From Planctomycetota bacterium (GTDB taxonomy: Bacteria; Planctomycetota; UBA8742; SKZP01; JAIOTL01), in assembly GCA_021106775.1 (NCBI GenBank), contig JAIOTL010000249.1, forward strand, positions 1 through 18,905: DNA of 18,905 bases. Reading direction: 5' to 3'. A model generated the notes under the pieces. It searched no databases. It had not been told where the DNA came from and was given only the letters and a program-made list of their open reading frames with translations. This document shows positions 7,832 to 16,566 of the stretch, one piece after another; positions within the stretch are counted from its first letter, which is position 1, and each line of letters opens with the position of its first letter. The position numbers were made by a program, and so were the translations under genes.

Positions 7832-10800
7832 CTATTTATTCTTTAGGATTGCGCCGGTGCCTTTGCTGCCGTCAATGACGATGCGCAAATTCTCTTTAAA
7901 ACGCACATGACGGACATGCTCGGTTTCATTTAACGCTTTCTGCTTGTTCAGCCAGTCATAATCCAGCTTACCACCGAGATTACCGAAGTTTACCGTGAAA
8001 TATCCGATGCCAAGCGAAGTAATGTTCTGGAAGAAGTGCGTGCCCTGCGACGGTTTCACGCTGATGTCTTGCATGTCGGTTTCTACGATGAAGCGCACGT
8101 TTGAGATGTCGGACCAACTCACAGGTATGCCGAGCCAGCGGTCAGCGGTGCCCCATCGACCCTGACCTATCAAAATATATGTACGGTCTTCCTTTTTGAG
8201 CTTGGCGTTTATTGTGCTGACTTCGCGGGCGATTGTTTCGGTCAAAGTTCTGTTGAAATTCTCTGGTTTTACGTAGATTATATCGCGAATATCTTCAAAA
8301 AAACCATGCCCAAGTGCTTTGTTGGAAAAACATATCACTTCGTCGAGATTGACATTTTCAAGTGTGTTTTCCGCTTTGGTTTCACCCACAACCAACGGTC
8401 TAATCTGCAGAAAACCAAGTTCATGAACGGGCATATTTTCATCCTTCAGATTAACTGCGAACTCGATTTCGACTGGTGTACCAAGTGCGGTATTTCCGAG
8501 GTGAAAGAGGAATTTCATTGTCTCAGCAAGAGGAAACAGGTCATATTTCAAAATTCCCGACATTGTTACAAGCCTGACCCCTTGCCTTGAAATACCGTCA
8601 TATACCGCGTCATTTTCTTGTGAATAAACCGAACCAACAGGATGGAGAGTTTCGTCCTTTTCAGCGACATCAAGCGCGAATTTGTTGATGTTGTAATCTG
8701 CGATTCTCGGAAAATTCATATTCTGTTGTTTGCGCCCCAATTTTGGGGAAACGAACATACGTGTTGACATTGTTGAGAGTTTCCCCGCAAGCATTTCATC
8801 CCAGGGTGGTCCTGGCAATTTCATGTTTAATGCCAGAAATTCTCTTTGTGCGTAATCGAGATAATCCTTCGTACTTGAGAACTGATACAATTTTTTGGGA
8901 TATTCAGGCGAAAACCGTACGCACAACCCGCCGTCAACGACTGTTTTTCCCAATCCCAAAGCGACCGAGACTACTCCGTCTTCAGCATTCATGCCTTCCA
9001 TGGGATAATAATCGTGGGAACGACCTACGCCAGCAAGGTTCGGGTACAAATGGTCATCGTGAACTTTGCCCACAATCTCCTGAATAATTACCGCCATTTT
9101 CTCCTCTTCCAGACGGTTCGGCGTTGACTCGATATAACTTTTCGAATCGGAATAATATGTCGAAGCGTAAACAAGTTTAATGGCGTTGCAAAGCTCCTCA
9201 AGTCTGACATCGACATCGTCATTATTATTTGGAATCATGTACGTTTTGTAAACTCCAGCGAAGGGCTGAAACGACGAATCCTCCAGCAGACTCGACGAAC
9301 GGACAGCGATTGGTTTGCGCATGTGCAGTAGAAAACTTCTCAGCGAATATTTCACGGAGTCAGGAATCTTCGAGTTCAAAAACGCTTCCGTTATTACGAA
9401 ATCATCGTCAACTTTCATAACAAAAGAGATTAATTCGTTTTTTTCCATGAAAAGATCGAAAATTTCGGTCGTGAGAACAAGGGAATTTGGTACGAATATT
9501 CGGACATTTATAATATGTTCGTCAATATGGTAATTATTCAGCAACGAGTTGATAAATGCGAGACCTCTGCCCTTTCCACCAAGCGACCCGTTACCGATTT
9601 TCATAAATTTCGACTCAACGTTGATGCGTTTTACCGAAAAATCTTCAATCATACCTGCAGATGACAGCTTCAACAGTGTAAGTATTGATTTCCTTAAAAA
9701 TTCGCGAATTTCTGAGCTGTTGTCGAAATCCTCAACGTGTTTTGCTCTCAGTATAGATGCAAGCTCAAATTCTGTACGTGCCATGAGCCAGCGTGAGAAA
9801 TGATTGCTGAAACCGTGAAAAAACAGCGAATCATCAGGAATTGTCTTAATCTTCTGTGCCATTGAACTTAAATCGGTCGCCCGGTCGATAAACTCGCCGT
9901 TTGGATGCCTGAATACAAAATCACCGAACCCAAGCTTTTCCCGCATAAATGCTCTAACATCAGTTAAAAGAGTCGGAGAACGTTTGTTGATGAAACTTAC
10001 CTCATGCTTTTCAGCCCACTTTCGATTAGTTTCATCAGACGACTGCATAAGTATCGGAATATCTATCCTGTGCGCTTTCACTTTCTCCGTAAACTTGATT
10101 CCCGCTTCCTTTTCGTGCTTACCTTTCATTGGAAACGCAGCATCGGTGATAACTCCGAGTACAAATTCTTCGTTTTTCTCGAAAAGCGCCATCGCATCTT
10201 CATACGAATTAACCAGAAGCACCTTCGGTCGAGCCCGCATTCTCAGAAGTTTCTGCAAGCGGTTTACACCTTCCGCCATGAGTGCTTGCGTCTGCTCAAC
10301 AAGCTCAGTGTACAGAAGAGCAAGATACGATGAATAGAATCTCGGTGAATCCTCTATGAGAATAATGCTGTTGACTCCTGCAATCTTCGCATCTTCTTCC
10401 GCGTTCCATTTATCTTCGACATATTTGATAATCGCTAGAAATATTCGAACATCCCCATTCCAGACGAAAACCTTGTCAATCCCGGGGATAGAACCTGTCT
10501 CGACAATCGCCCGAAGTTCACGGTTGTCGTAGGTCATTAGAATCGCAGTTAAATCAGGATACTTTTCCGTGATAGTCCGCCCGAATTCAACCACATTCAT
10601 GCTTCCAACACGCGGAATGGTGATTAGCAAATCATATTGCTTCATCTCAAGCGCATTAATAGCTTCTTCCGCAGTGGAAACCCGCTCGATTTGTGGTGTC
10701 TGCCGAAGATTCAATTCAAGATATTCCGAGAACAAAACTTCGTTAAGCACTGCATCTTCGGTAATCGTGTAATAATCGTACAAGCTTGAAACGAGCAGAA

Positions 10801-10891
10801 TATTATGCACGCGTTTACTCATCAGCCGGTCATAATGAATAACTTTTAAATCTTTGCGAGAAACTATTTTATCAATTGCAGGGTCTTTCAT
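7832..10891 (-). CDS. Receiver-domain protein with PEP/pyruvate-binding (PPDK N-terminal-like) domain
   Basis: This 1019-residue cytoplasmic protein combines two-component-type and PEP-synthase-type domains. Residues about 29-165 look like a degenerate receiver domain: the expected phospho-acceptor position reads LLITIPRVGS. Residues about 174-325 form a second receiver with an acidic IEDSP motif, phospho-acceptor-like Asp in VITDAAFP, Ser in MQSSD and Lys in INKRSP. A conserved linker follows, and then a PEP/pyruvate-binding ATP-grasp region from about 435, with GSLGGKGRGLAF (about 434-445), AVRSSSLLEDSSFQPFAGVY (about 528-547) and GLGKTVVDGG. The phosphohistidine swivel domain and the PEP TIM barrel of true PEP synthase or PPDK are absent, so it cannot run the whole reaction. 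Proteins of this layout are known in Bacteroidetes-like genomes as PEP/pyruvate-binding proteins of unknown role. AAAGG upstream of the ATG supports the start. It ends in TAG. Confidence 0.88.
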   Translation of the reverse strand: MKDPAIDKIVSRKDLKVIHYDRLMSKRVHNILLVSSLYDYYTITEDAVLNEVLFSEYLELNLRQTPQIERVSTAEEAINALEMKQYDLLITIPRVGSMNVVEFGRTITEKYPDLTAILMTYDNRELRAIVETGSIPGIDKVFVWNGDVRIFLAIIKYVEDKWNAEEDAKIAGVNSIILIEDSPRFYSSYLALLYTELVEQTQALMAEGVNRLQKLLRMRARPKVLLVNSYEDAMALFEKNEEFVLGVITDAAFPMKGKHEKEAGIKFTEKVKAHRIDIPILMQSSDETNRKWAEKHEVSFINKRSPTLLTDVRAFMREKLGFGDFVFRHPNGEFIDRATDLSSMAQKIKTIPDDSLFFHGFSNHFSRWLMARTEFELASILRAKHVEDFDNSSEIREFLRKSILTLLKLSSAGMIEDFSVKRINVESKFMKIGNGSLGGKGRGLAFINSLLNNYHIDEHIINVRIFVPNSLVLTTEIFDLFMEKNELISFVMKVDDDFVITEAFLNSKIPDSVKYSLRSFLLHMRKPIAVRSSSLLEDSSFQPFAGVYKTYMIPNNNDDVDVRLEELCNAIKLVYASTYYSDSKSYIESTPNRLEEEKMAVIIQEIVGKVHDDHLYPNLAGVGRSHDYYPMEGMNAEDGVVSVALGLGKTVVDGGLCVRFSPEYPKKLYQFSSTKDYLDYAQREFLALNMKLPGPPWDEMLAGKLSTMSTRMFVSPKLGRKQQNMNFPRIADYNINKFALDVAEKDETLHPVGSVYSQENDAVYDGISRQGVRLVTMSGILKYDLFPLAETMKFLFHLGNTALGTPVEIEFAVNLKDENMPVHELGFLQIRPLVVGETKAENTLENVNLDEVICFSNKALGHGFFEDIRDIIYVKPENFNRTLTETIAREVSTINAKLKKEDRTYILIGQGRWGTADRWLGIPVSWSDISNVRFIVETDMQDISVKPSQGTHFFQNITSLGIGYFTVNFGNLGGKLDYDWLNKQKALNETEHVRHVRFKENLRIVIDGSKGTGAILKNK

Positions 10892-11072
10892 TTTCTACCT
10901 TTTATCCTTTACATCCTCATCGTCTATATTAAACAATTACTATTACTTGATGTAATAACGAAGATTCTTTTGCACACCTCATCCAATTTTATATGCTTCT
11001 TATTGAAAATAAAACACTTACATAAATTGATTCCTTATGTCTTACCACAGGTTTCTAGAATACGAGGTTTAA

Positions 11073-12011
11073 ATGATTCAGTCGATGACAGGTTTCGGTA
11101 AAGCTTCAGCAACTTTGAGCATTGGTTCAGTTGATATTTCTATACAGGCGGTGAATAGTAGGTTTTTCAATGCGAAATGTAGTCTAAGCGATATTTTCCG
11201 ACCATATCAGTTCGAGATTGAAAAAAGAGTCAAAAGCTTTTTAATTCGCGGAAGTATCAATATTTATGCAAAATTTATGCCGATTGAGCAGCATCCCAGA
11301 GTCAAACTTAATCCCGACATTGCAATGTGGTACAAACAGGAAATACTCAAATTGGCTGAGATTATCAGTCCCGACGACGAGGAATTTTACATCAGCCAGG
11401 ATGTACCGCTGAACAATCTCGTTATCGACAACACCATTTCAATAAGCGAATTTCTTGACCTACCAGGCGTGATTGTCGAAGAAGATGAGATGCTTGATGT
11501 CAGCAAGCAAGACCTTATGGAATTGTATAAAGCCCTTGATTCCGCAACTGATGAGCTGAAAGAGATGAGAATCAGCGAAGGTAAAGCGACTTCTGTCGAA
11601 TTTGCTGATAGAACCGCTACAATGTCAGCACACGCTGACAAAATCGAAGTGCTGAAGGAAACAACAGTTAAACAATATCACAAGAATCTGCAATTAAGAG
11701 CGAATGAACTCATAAATAACGCAGGAATCGAAGTAAATGAAGGTGATTTAGCACGTGAAGTTGCGATTTTTGCGGAGCGGTCGGATATTTCGGAAGAGAT
11801 TTCGAGACTTCGGCATCATATTGTGCATTTTGCAGATTCGCTTGCAAACGGCGGGGAAACCGGTCGCAAACTCGATTTCATTGCTCAGGAGATGCTGCGA
11901 GAAACTAACACAATCGCTTCGAAATCGAGCAATTCTGAAATCTCAGAGCATGTTGTTGATTTGAAGGCTGAAATCGAAAAAATCAAGGAACAAGTCCAGA
12001 ATGTCTTGTAA
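11073..12011 (+). CDS. yicC: YicC family protein (endoribonuclease-type)
   Basis: This is a full-length YicC-family protein of 312 residues. The N-terminal hallmark MIQSMTGFGKA and the segment IQAVNSRFFNAK match the conserved first domain. The C-terminal part carries the DUF1732-type motif LAREVAIFAERSDISEEISR, then GGETGRKLDFIAQEMLRETN and a Ser-rich SKSSNSEIS. In E. coli YicC has been described as an endoribonuclease acting with RNA turnover; that role here rests on homology. GAGG at about 11064 precedes the ATG. It is divergent from the receiver/PEP-binding gene across 181 bases, where I saw no convincing promoter pair. It is not next to gmk, its usual neighbour. Confidence 0.95.
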   Translation: MIQSMTGFGKASATLSIGSVDISIQAVNSRFFNAKCSLSDIFRPYQFEIEKRVKSFLIRGSINIYAKFMPIEQHPRVKLNPDIAMWYKQEILKLAEIISPDDEEFYISQDVPLNNLVIDNTISISEFLDLPGVIVEEDEMLDVSKQDLMELYKALDSATDELKEMRISEGKATSVEFADRTATMSAHADKIEVLKETTVKQYHKNLQLRANELINNAGIEVNEGDLAREVAIFAERSDISEEISRLRHHIVHFADSLANGGETGRKLDFIAQEMLRETNTIASKSSNSEISEHVVDLKAEIEKIKEQVQNVL

Positions 12012-12061
12012 AAACCGTGCTGAATATATTAAATTTTCGGTAATGGTATAGAAATAATGTT

Positions 12062-12231
12062 ATTGTCATTCCCAACTTGATTTGGAATCGAGCGGAAACA
12101 ATGACAACATTGAAACCTGTCATTCTGAGGGAGTTTAACGACTGAAGAATCCAGATATTCGTATGTTAGGATTCTTCGCCGCGCACAGAATGACAAGCAC
12201 AACGTTCGTTTGCTTTCGCAGGAATGACAAT
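12062..12231 (+). repeat. Nested GTCATTC-type inverted repeats
   Basis: The 300-base gap between yicC and the permease gene holds two nested inverted repeats. The outer arms are ATTGTCATTCC at 12062-12072 and its exact reverse complement at 12221-12231. The inner pair is GTCATTCTG (12119-12127) with CAGAATGAC (12186-12194), plus AAGAATCC (12145-12152) with GGATTCTT (12169-12176). The outer arms extend into sequence shared with the element at 17941-18025: 12213-12231 is the exact reverse complement of 17941-17959, and 12065-12089 differs by one base from the reverse complement of 17998-18022. This marks a dispersed palindromic repeat family. No protein is encoded. The rest of the gap (12232-12299) shows nothing clear. 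Confidence 0.85.
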
Positions 12232-12299
12232 CAAACCATTATATGAATACATTATTAAATTTTCATGCATAGGTTAGGATTAAGCAAATCCCGTTAACC

Positions 12300-12314
12300 G
12301 GAGGAATTAAGTTG
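12300..12314 (+). promoter_or_regulatory. Strong SD fixing a TTG start
   Basis: GGAGG at 12300-12304 lies 7 bases before TTG at 12312-12314, and no ATG is suitably placed. This marks TTG as the start of the permease gene. Confidence 0.8.
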
Positions 12315-13580
12315 AGTAAAGATTCAAACAGCAAGGACAAAACCCTCAGTGTTGATAGAAAAATATCTCTAAAAAAACGACCTTTTATCAGGTGGATTCT
12401 GAGAATTGTGTTCCTGCTGATAATTCTGTTTGAAATCGTTTACAAATTCAAGCATCCCGTCGATGCGAAAATTATCGGATTCATCGGAGTCGGCATTTAC
12501 ATATTTTTGCTCTCATCTTCGGTGATAAATGCATATCGAAAGAGCCTGAGAAGCTTACAGTTTGCCATAATCCGCAACAGCATTCTGCTTGGATTCCTAT
12601 TTGCTGCCTGGCGCTGGATTTTCGGCTATAAATGCATATCCACCGAGATTGGCTCGGAAACCTTCGATTTTCTTCTCGCCTTGTTCCTGCTTATCTGCAT
12701 ACTTTCAGGCATAATTATATCAATACTCGAATTTAGTCGGCGCGCACATCGGTCGTTGATGGACGTTTACATTCTCGTGCTGATAATTTCATCATTGTGC
12801 TTTCTTTCTTTGTTTCCGTTTATCATACAGGAATCACAATATCTTCCAGATGGTTTCATGGGGACGATACTGCATTATAGCGCATTGGGGTTCGGCGGAT
12901 TATTTCTGTTCACAGTTGCCCTGACAATTCCGCTGATTGCATTGTTGTATTTTCGGCGTAAATTCACGAGTGTGATTTCACTGAAATTTGTCGTTAAACG
13001 TAAACTTTCGTATCTCGCAATGGCAACTGTCGCGCTTGGGGTTTTCGTGTTAATTATTGTAACAGGCGTTATGGGCGGGTTCAAAGCAGAGCTTAGAAAG
13101 AGAATCCGCGGGTCGCAGTCGCATTTGCTTGTTCCGATTTCAATTCCAGGTTCTGTGCAAATTAAAAGCGATTATGAGATTCCGCCTTTTGACGATGAAA
13201 TCGACAAGCCTGATTTTGCAATATTTTCAGCCCTTCTTGATGTCGAGGATTCAGGTACTTTGGAGCAGTTTCGCAAAAAAGTCGCAAAAAAATATGAGCT
13301 TGAATACATAACACTCAAAGAGCTTTCGCGAATACGAGATTATGAATATCAGGAAAAAAATGACCCGTTGATGTATAAGGCACTGAAGAAAAAGATAGGT
13401 TTCATCGAAAAAGCAAACAATGCGAAAACCCTTGAAACTGCACTGCGCGAGAAGTTCGATTTTGAGGATTCACTGACAAATCCTGAGATGATTCTTAAAA
13501 CCCGTGCGATTTTACTCGGATTTACCGAACATAAAGAACTGCGAATAATTAGACATGCTAGGGATTTAGTTGCTCTGTGA
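12312..13580 (+). CDS. LolC/LolE-FtsX-like permease, N-terminal part up to in-frame TGA
   Basis: This is the first 422 codons of what appears to be one gene running 12312-16145. It starts with TTG behind a good SD. It encodes about six hydrophobic helices not usual in LolC/LolE (near residues 25-46, 53-75, 86-105, 117-140, 150-171 and 185-213). Then comes the classic first segment of a lipoprotein-release permease: a VVKRKLSYLAMATVALG helix followed by VTGVMGGFKAELRKRIRG and SQSHLLV (about 222-278). The protein then enters the periplasmic region and stops at TGA (13578-13580) in the middle of it. The next nine codons and the ORF from 13605 are in the same frame with no other stop. Ending here would leave a permease without its core domain or last three helices. 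LolCDE extracts lipoproteins from the inner membrane; no LolD ATPase gene is in view. Confidence 0.85.
   Translation: MSKDSNSKDKTLSVDRKISLKKRPFIRWILRIVFLLIILFEIVYKFKHPVDAKIIGFIGVGIYIFLLSSSVINAYRKSLRSLQFAIIRNSILLGFLFAAWRWIFGYKCISTEIGSETFDFLLALFLLICILSGIIISILEFSRRAHRSLMDVYILVLIISSLCFLSLFPFIIQESQYLPDGFMGTILHYSALGFGGLFLFTVALTIPLIALLYFRRKFTSVISLKFVVKRKLSYLAMATVALGVFVLIIVTGVMGGFKAELRKRIRGSQSHLLVPISIPGSVQIKSDYEIPPFDDEIDKPDFAIFSALLDVEDSGTLEQFRKKVAKKYELEYITLKELSRIRDYEYQEKNDPLMYKALKKKIGFIEKANNAKTLETALREKFDFEDSLTNPEMILKTRAILLGFTEHKELRIIRHARDLVAL
13578..13580 (+). other. In-frame TGA inside the permease gene (recoding site or nonsense mutation)
   Basis: This TGA is codon 423 of a 1277-residue reading frame (12312-16145). 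The frame is the same on both sides, and codons 424-431 (R-T-D-Y-L-D-K-T) are open. The first ATG after it, 13605, has no SD and starts mid-domain, so independent translation of the second half is unlikely. Downstream there is a small GCGA/TCGC stem (13607-13610 with 13616-13619, loop AAATA), but its loop lacks the early G expected of a bacterial SECIS, so selenocysteine is not supported structurally. Nonsense mutation, sequence error and readthrough are all possible. Confidence 0.75.
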
Positions 13581-13604
13581 AGAACCGATTATCTTGATAA
13601 AACC

Positions 13605-16145
13605 ATGCGAAAATATCGCGATATTATCCTAAAACTCAACGATAACGAGTATCGCAAGGAATTGCTGAAATATATTGAAAGCGTTGGAAATGTAACCGAT
13701 AAGGAATGGTCGGGATTTATGCCCTCTCAATCCAGGATTTACTCGGAATCTAAACGGATTCTTACTTCGACAGCACCTGATGAGAGAATAATCGAAGGCG
13801 CATCAGGCAGATTACGGACTATGGCACTTATTATCAAGGAGCAGAACCGTGAAATCGATTATTGCCAGATAATGGCGATAGACCCAAGCGATGACCTTTT
13901 GATTTCTGGTCTTGGAACGTATCTTCAGCATGCACTTTATTATGAGTTGAATCAACGGCTTGTAAAAAACCTTTACAACACTGCGATGCAGATAGCACGA
14001 GAGTTCTCAGTAACCGAGAAGAATTTTTATACACCAAAAAAAGTACAAGATGCCGATTTAACGCCCGTCGGTAGAGAATTGTTCGCAGAAATTATGACCA
14101 CTGCCTCACTGGTTTCAAAATCTCCACAGGAAGACCGGTATCCCGAGTTTCCGCTTAAACAGCAGCTTTTACTGAGTGATTTACGCGATCACCTAACAGC
14201 AATCATCAACCGATACCGAGATAAAATAATTTCTGAATACATGAATGCTGGACTCTCCTTTGAGCAAGCTCGAGTAAAAGCACGCAAGGAATCCACGGAA
14301 TATGTACAGATTAATAATATGCGCGGGAAGATTCTCACCGGATATTACTCGTTTGACAAAGCGTTGAACAGTCTTATCGTCGGAAAATATTCAAAATATC
14401 TGTGCCTCGATAGCACAATTGAGCTTTCTGATTTCGACACAACGGTCGTAATCACCCCAAAGCTTCTACGGGACGAGCTTATAAAAATTATAAACGCAGG
14501 TCGAAAGTTTATTAAAGTGCAGAAGGATTTTAACGATAAACAACTTGCATATGCAAAGATAAAGAAAGAACTCATTGAAACGATGTCAGAATATCTCGAA
14601 AATGATTGGAATAACGACAAAACCGCGCTTAAAAACTCCACCAATATCGCAATGTTGGCTTGTTTCCCTGAGCTTTACGACATTGAGGGTCAAATTACAA
14701 CTGATGAGCTTGATGAAATTGAATCGCACCTGTTAAACCTGTTGAAATTGTTCGAAAAAACAACGTTGCGTCTCAGCATGCCAGATGAATCGACATTCTG
14801 GGATTATGAAGGTTTCGGAGTAATTTCGCTTGATAAGATTATTGATGCTGATTTCGAAAAAGTTCGACAATATCTACGTTCCATGACCGACGGACAAGCA
14901 CCGTTTAAGGGAATCGTGCTAAAATGGGACGGCTCGGTCAAAGTTAAAAGCTCGGAAATCACTGAATTGCTTGTTGGTGACATTATCACGGGCATCGGGG
15001 ACAAAAAGGTTGAAAACTTTGAAGACATCAGGCAGGCTTTCAAAAATCTGAAATTTGAATCAAAAATTTCGCTCAAATTTACAAGAAATAACGGAAAAAT
15101 CCCAGAAACACTCAATGCTGAGCTGACTTACAATCAGGAATTAATAATTGGCGTGAAACAGCTCATCCCATTCTATCGATTTGAGGAAGATTCCGAACGA
15201 CTTTACCAAACTCAAAAGGAAACTGCGCAAACTCATCAGATTGATGAAATTGCACTGCCAATTCCTCCGATAATCATTGGCGACCGTATGGCACAGAATT
15301 ATGGAACAGCGGGAAGCGTGCTATCACCTGGCGTACAATCCCGTCTGCATCTTGCAACCGCCCTCGCTGTATCCGAAGATGGCTCTCTGGAAAAACGATA
15401 CGAAGCACGCGAAAAAAGCTTTTACCTTTCAGCACTGTTTCATTCGATGTTCTACGAAGACGACCGCAGACGCGTTTACATGCCCATTAAACAGGCATTG
15501 ATGTTTCTTGACGGTGCTCAGGTCGAAATCTTCGTGGGAATCAAGCTTGCAGACGACAAATATACCGAGACCGAGAAATACAGCAATCTTATATTCGCAG
15601 TCCTGGACCATCACATGAAAATGGAAGAAATCAGCTTCAGATACAACATCGTTCGAAGCTGGGAGCAGGAAAAAGCAACACTTATCCAGGCAGTTGATCG
15701 CGAGGAAGCACTTCTGTCAGTAGTCCTCAGCTTCATAATTATCTACGCTGGCATCATGATTGTCATCATCATTTACCTCATGGTAAAGGAAAAAACCAAG
15801 GATATCGGCATTTTGAAGGCGCTTGGCGGTTCACCAGACGGTATTCAGTCGATTTTCCTGTTTAACGGATTTTTTATTGGTTTCTTCGGTGCGTTGTTCG
15901 GGTTGATGGCTGGGCTATTTGTTGTATTCAAATCCAACTGGCTTGAGGACATTATCGAAAGAATCTGGGGTATACGCATTTTCCCTGCTGAAGTTTACTA
16001 CTTGACGTATATTCCAACGAAAACCGACCCGTCTCTGTGGATAATTATTACGATTCCGACGATTATTCTGTCGTTTTTGTTCGCTCTGTATCCTGCACAC
16101 AAGGCAGCGATGATGGATCCAGTACAAGCGCTGACCTACGAATAA
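13605..16145 (+). CDS. LolC/LolE-FtsX-like permease, C-terminal part after in-frame TGA
   Basis: This is the in-frame continuation of the permease; the whole gene would be 12312-16145. ATG 13605 is merely the first methionine after the TGA; no SD precedes it. About 450 residues of mostly helical, charged sequence come first. A PDZ-like segment follows (nt about 14910-15120; GIVLKWDGSV, then LLVGDIITGIGDKKVENFEDI). Next is the recognisable periplasmic core (PPIIIGDRMAQNYG at nt about 15265, and the region through YMPIKQALMFLDGAQVEIFVG). Last is the FtsX C-terminal module with three helices (nt about 15715-16120), including VKEKTKDIGILKALGGS and the closing AHKAAMMDPVQALTYE. These motifs are standard for LolC/LolE-type permeases that use MacB-like mechanotransmission. 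The periplasmic part is several times the usual size because of the insert. It ends in TAA, 15 bases from a convergent gene. Confidence 0.88.
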   Translation: MRKYRDIILKLNDNEYRKELLKYIESVGNVTDKEWSGFMPSQSRIYSESKRILTSTAPDERIIEGASGRLRTMALIIKEQNREIDYCQIMAIDPSDDLLISGLGTYLQHALYYELNQRLVKNLYNTAMQIAREFSVTEKNFYTPKKVQDADLTPVGRELFAEIMTTASLVSKSPQEDRYPEFPLKQQLLLSDLRDHLTAIINRYRDKIISEYMNAGLSFEQARVKARKESTEYVQINNMRGKILTGYYSFDKALNSLIVGKYSKYLCLDSTIELSDFDTTVVITPKLLRDELIKIINAGRKFIKVQKDFNDKQLAYAKIKKELIETMSEYLENDWNNDKTALKNSTNIAMLACFPELYDIEGQITTDELDEIESHLLNLLKLFEKTTLRLSMPDESTFWDYEGFGVISLDKIIDADFEKVRQYLRSMTDGQAPFKGIVLKWDGSVKVKSSEITELLVGDIITGIGDKKVENFEDIRQAFKNLKFESKISLKFTRNNGKIPETLNAELTYNQELIIGVKQLIPFYRFEEDSERLYQTQKETAQTHQIDEIALPIPPIIIGDRMAQNYGTAGSVLSPGVQSRLHLATALAVSEDGSLEKRYEAREKSFYLSALFHSMFYEDDRRRVYMPIKQALMFLDGAQVEIFVGIKLADDKYTETEKYSNLIFAVLDHHMKMEEISFRYNIVRSWEQEKATLIQAVDREEALLSVVLSFIIIYAGIMIVIIIYLMVKEKTKDIGILKALGGSPDGIQSIFLFNGFFIGFFGALFGLMAGLFVVFKSNWLEDIIERIWGIRIFPAEVYYLTYIPTKTDPSLWIIITIPTIILSFLFALYPAHKAAMMDPVQALTYE

Positions 16146-16160
16146 ACAGAAATTAGGATG

Positions 16161-16550
16161 TTATTTGTCGGAGTCGTCGGATTCTGCCCCATCGGTTGTT
16201 GATTTATAGAATTTTCGCATTCTGTCGAAATACTCGATTACAAGCTTGCGTCCTTCAGGCGGAACACCCTGATCAGTCATCGCATCCTGCGCTTCCTGTT
16301 TTGAACGGTCTATTGTTGATTCAAGGGTTTTTATTGCTTTCCCAGTCGGCGGCATTCCGCGTTTGAAATATTCACCGATAATCTCGCCCTTCTGCATCAT
16401 ACTCCGAAGCTTGACATCCTTCTCAGCAAAGTCAGTTGCAAGCTCTGAACCAGTTCCACCAGCACCCGAAACATCGCCACCACCCATTCCTCCGTTGGCT
16501 TTTCCGCTTTCGTCATTATTTTCACCCTGATTTCCTGAACCGCCGCTCAT
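16161..16550 (-). CDS. C-terminal part of coiled-coil membrane protein, after in-frame TGA
   Basis: This is the in-frame continuation of the gene that starts at 17840; the whole would be 16161-17840. The Met at 16550 is just the first ATG after the TGA at 16610-16608 and has no SD. The translated part has a Gly/Ser/Asn-rich stretch (about 40 residues) and then a conserved-looking helical end (from KDVKLRSMMQKGEIIGEYFKRG to PPEGRKLVIEYFDRMRKFY). From memory, this end resembles the C-termini of DUF4175-like proteins in planctomycetes, where a PP-x-YR-x-LV-x-x-YF motif closes the protein. It contains no hydrophobic segment. On its own this piece would lack a membrane anchor and a start signal. 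It ends in TAA. Confidence 0.75.
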   Translation of the reverse strand: MSGGSGNQGENNDESGKANGGMGGGDVSGAGGTGSELATDFAEKDVKLRSMMQKGEIIGEYFKRGMPPTGKAIKTLESTIDRSKQEAQDAMTDQGVPPEGRKLVIEYFDRMRKFYKSTTDGAESDDSDK

Positions 16551-16566
16551 TTTCGCCAGCAGTGCC

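Noticed and set aside
8743..9087. Long frames on the plus strand inside the receiver/PEP-binding gene (for example 8743-9087, 9984-10337)
   Set aside because: They lie antisense to a gene with clear domain motifs, have odd composition and no SD.
10892..11072. Divergent promoters between the receiver/PEP-binding gene and yicC
   Set aside because: Only weak partial matches were found (for example TTGAAA at 11003 with poor -10 spacing), not enough to annotate.
13581..13628. Bacterial SECIS after the permease TGA
   Set aside because: Only short AT-rich stems form (TTATC/GATAA at 13589-13600, GCGA/TCGC at 13607-13619) and the loops lack a G in the first two positions, so selenocysteine is not supported there.
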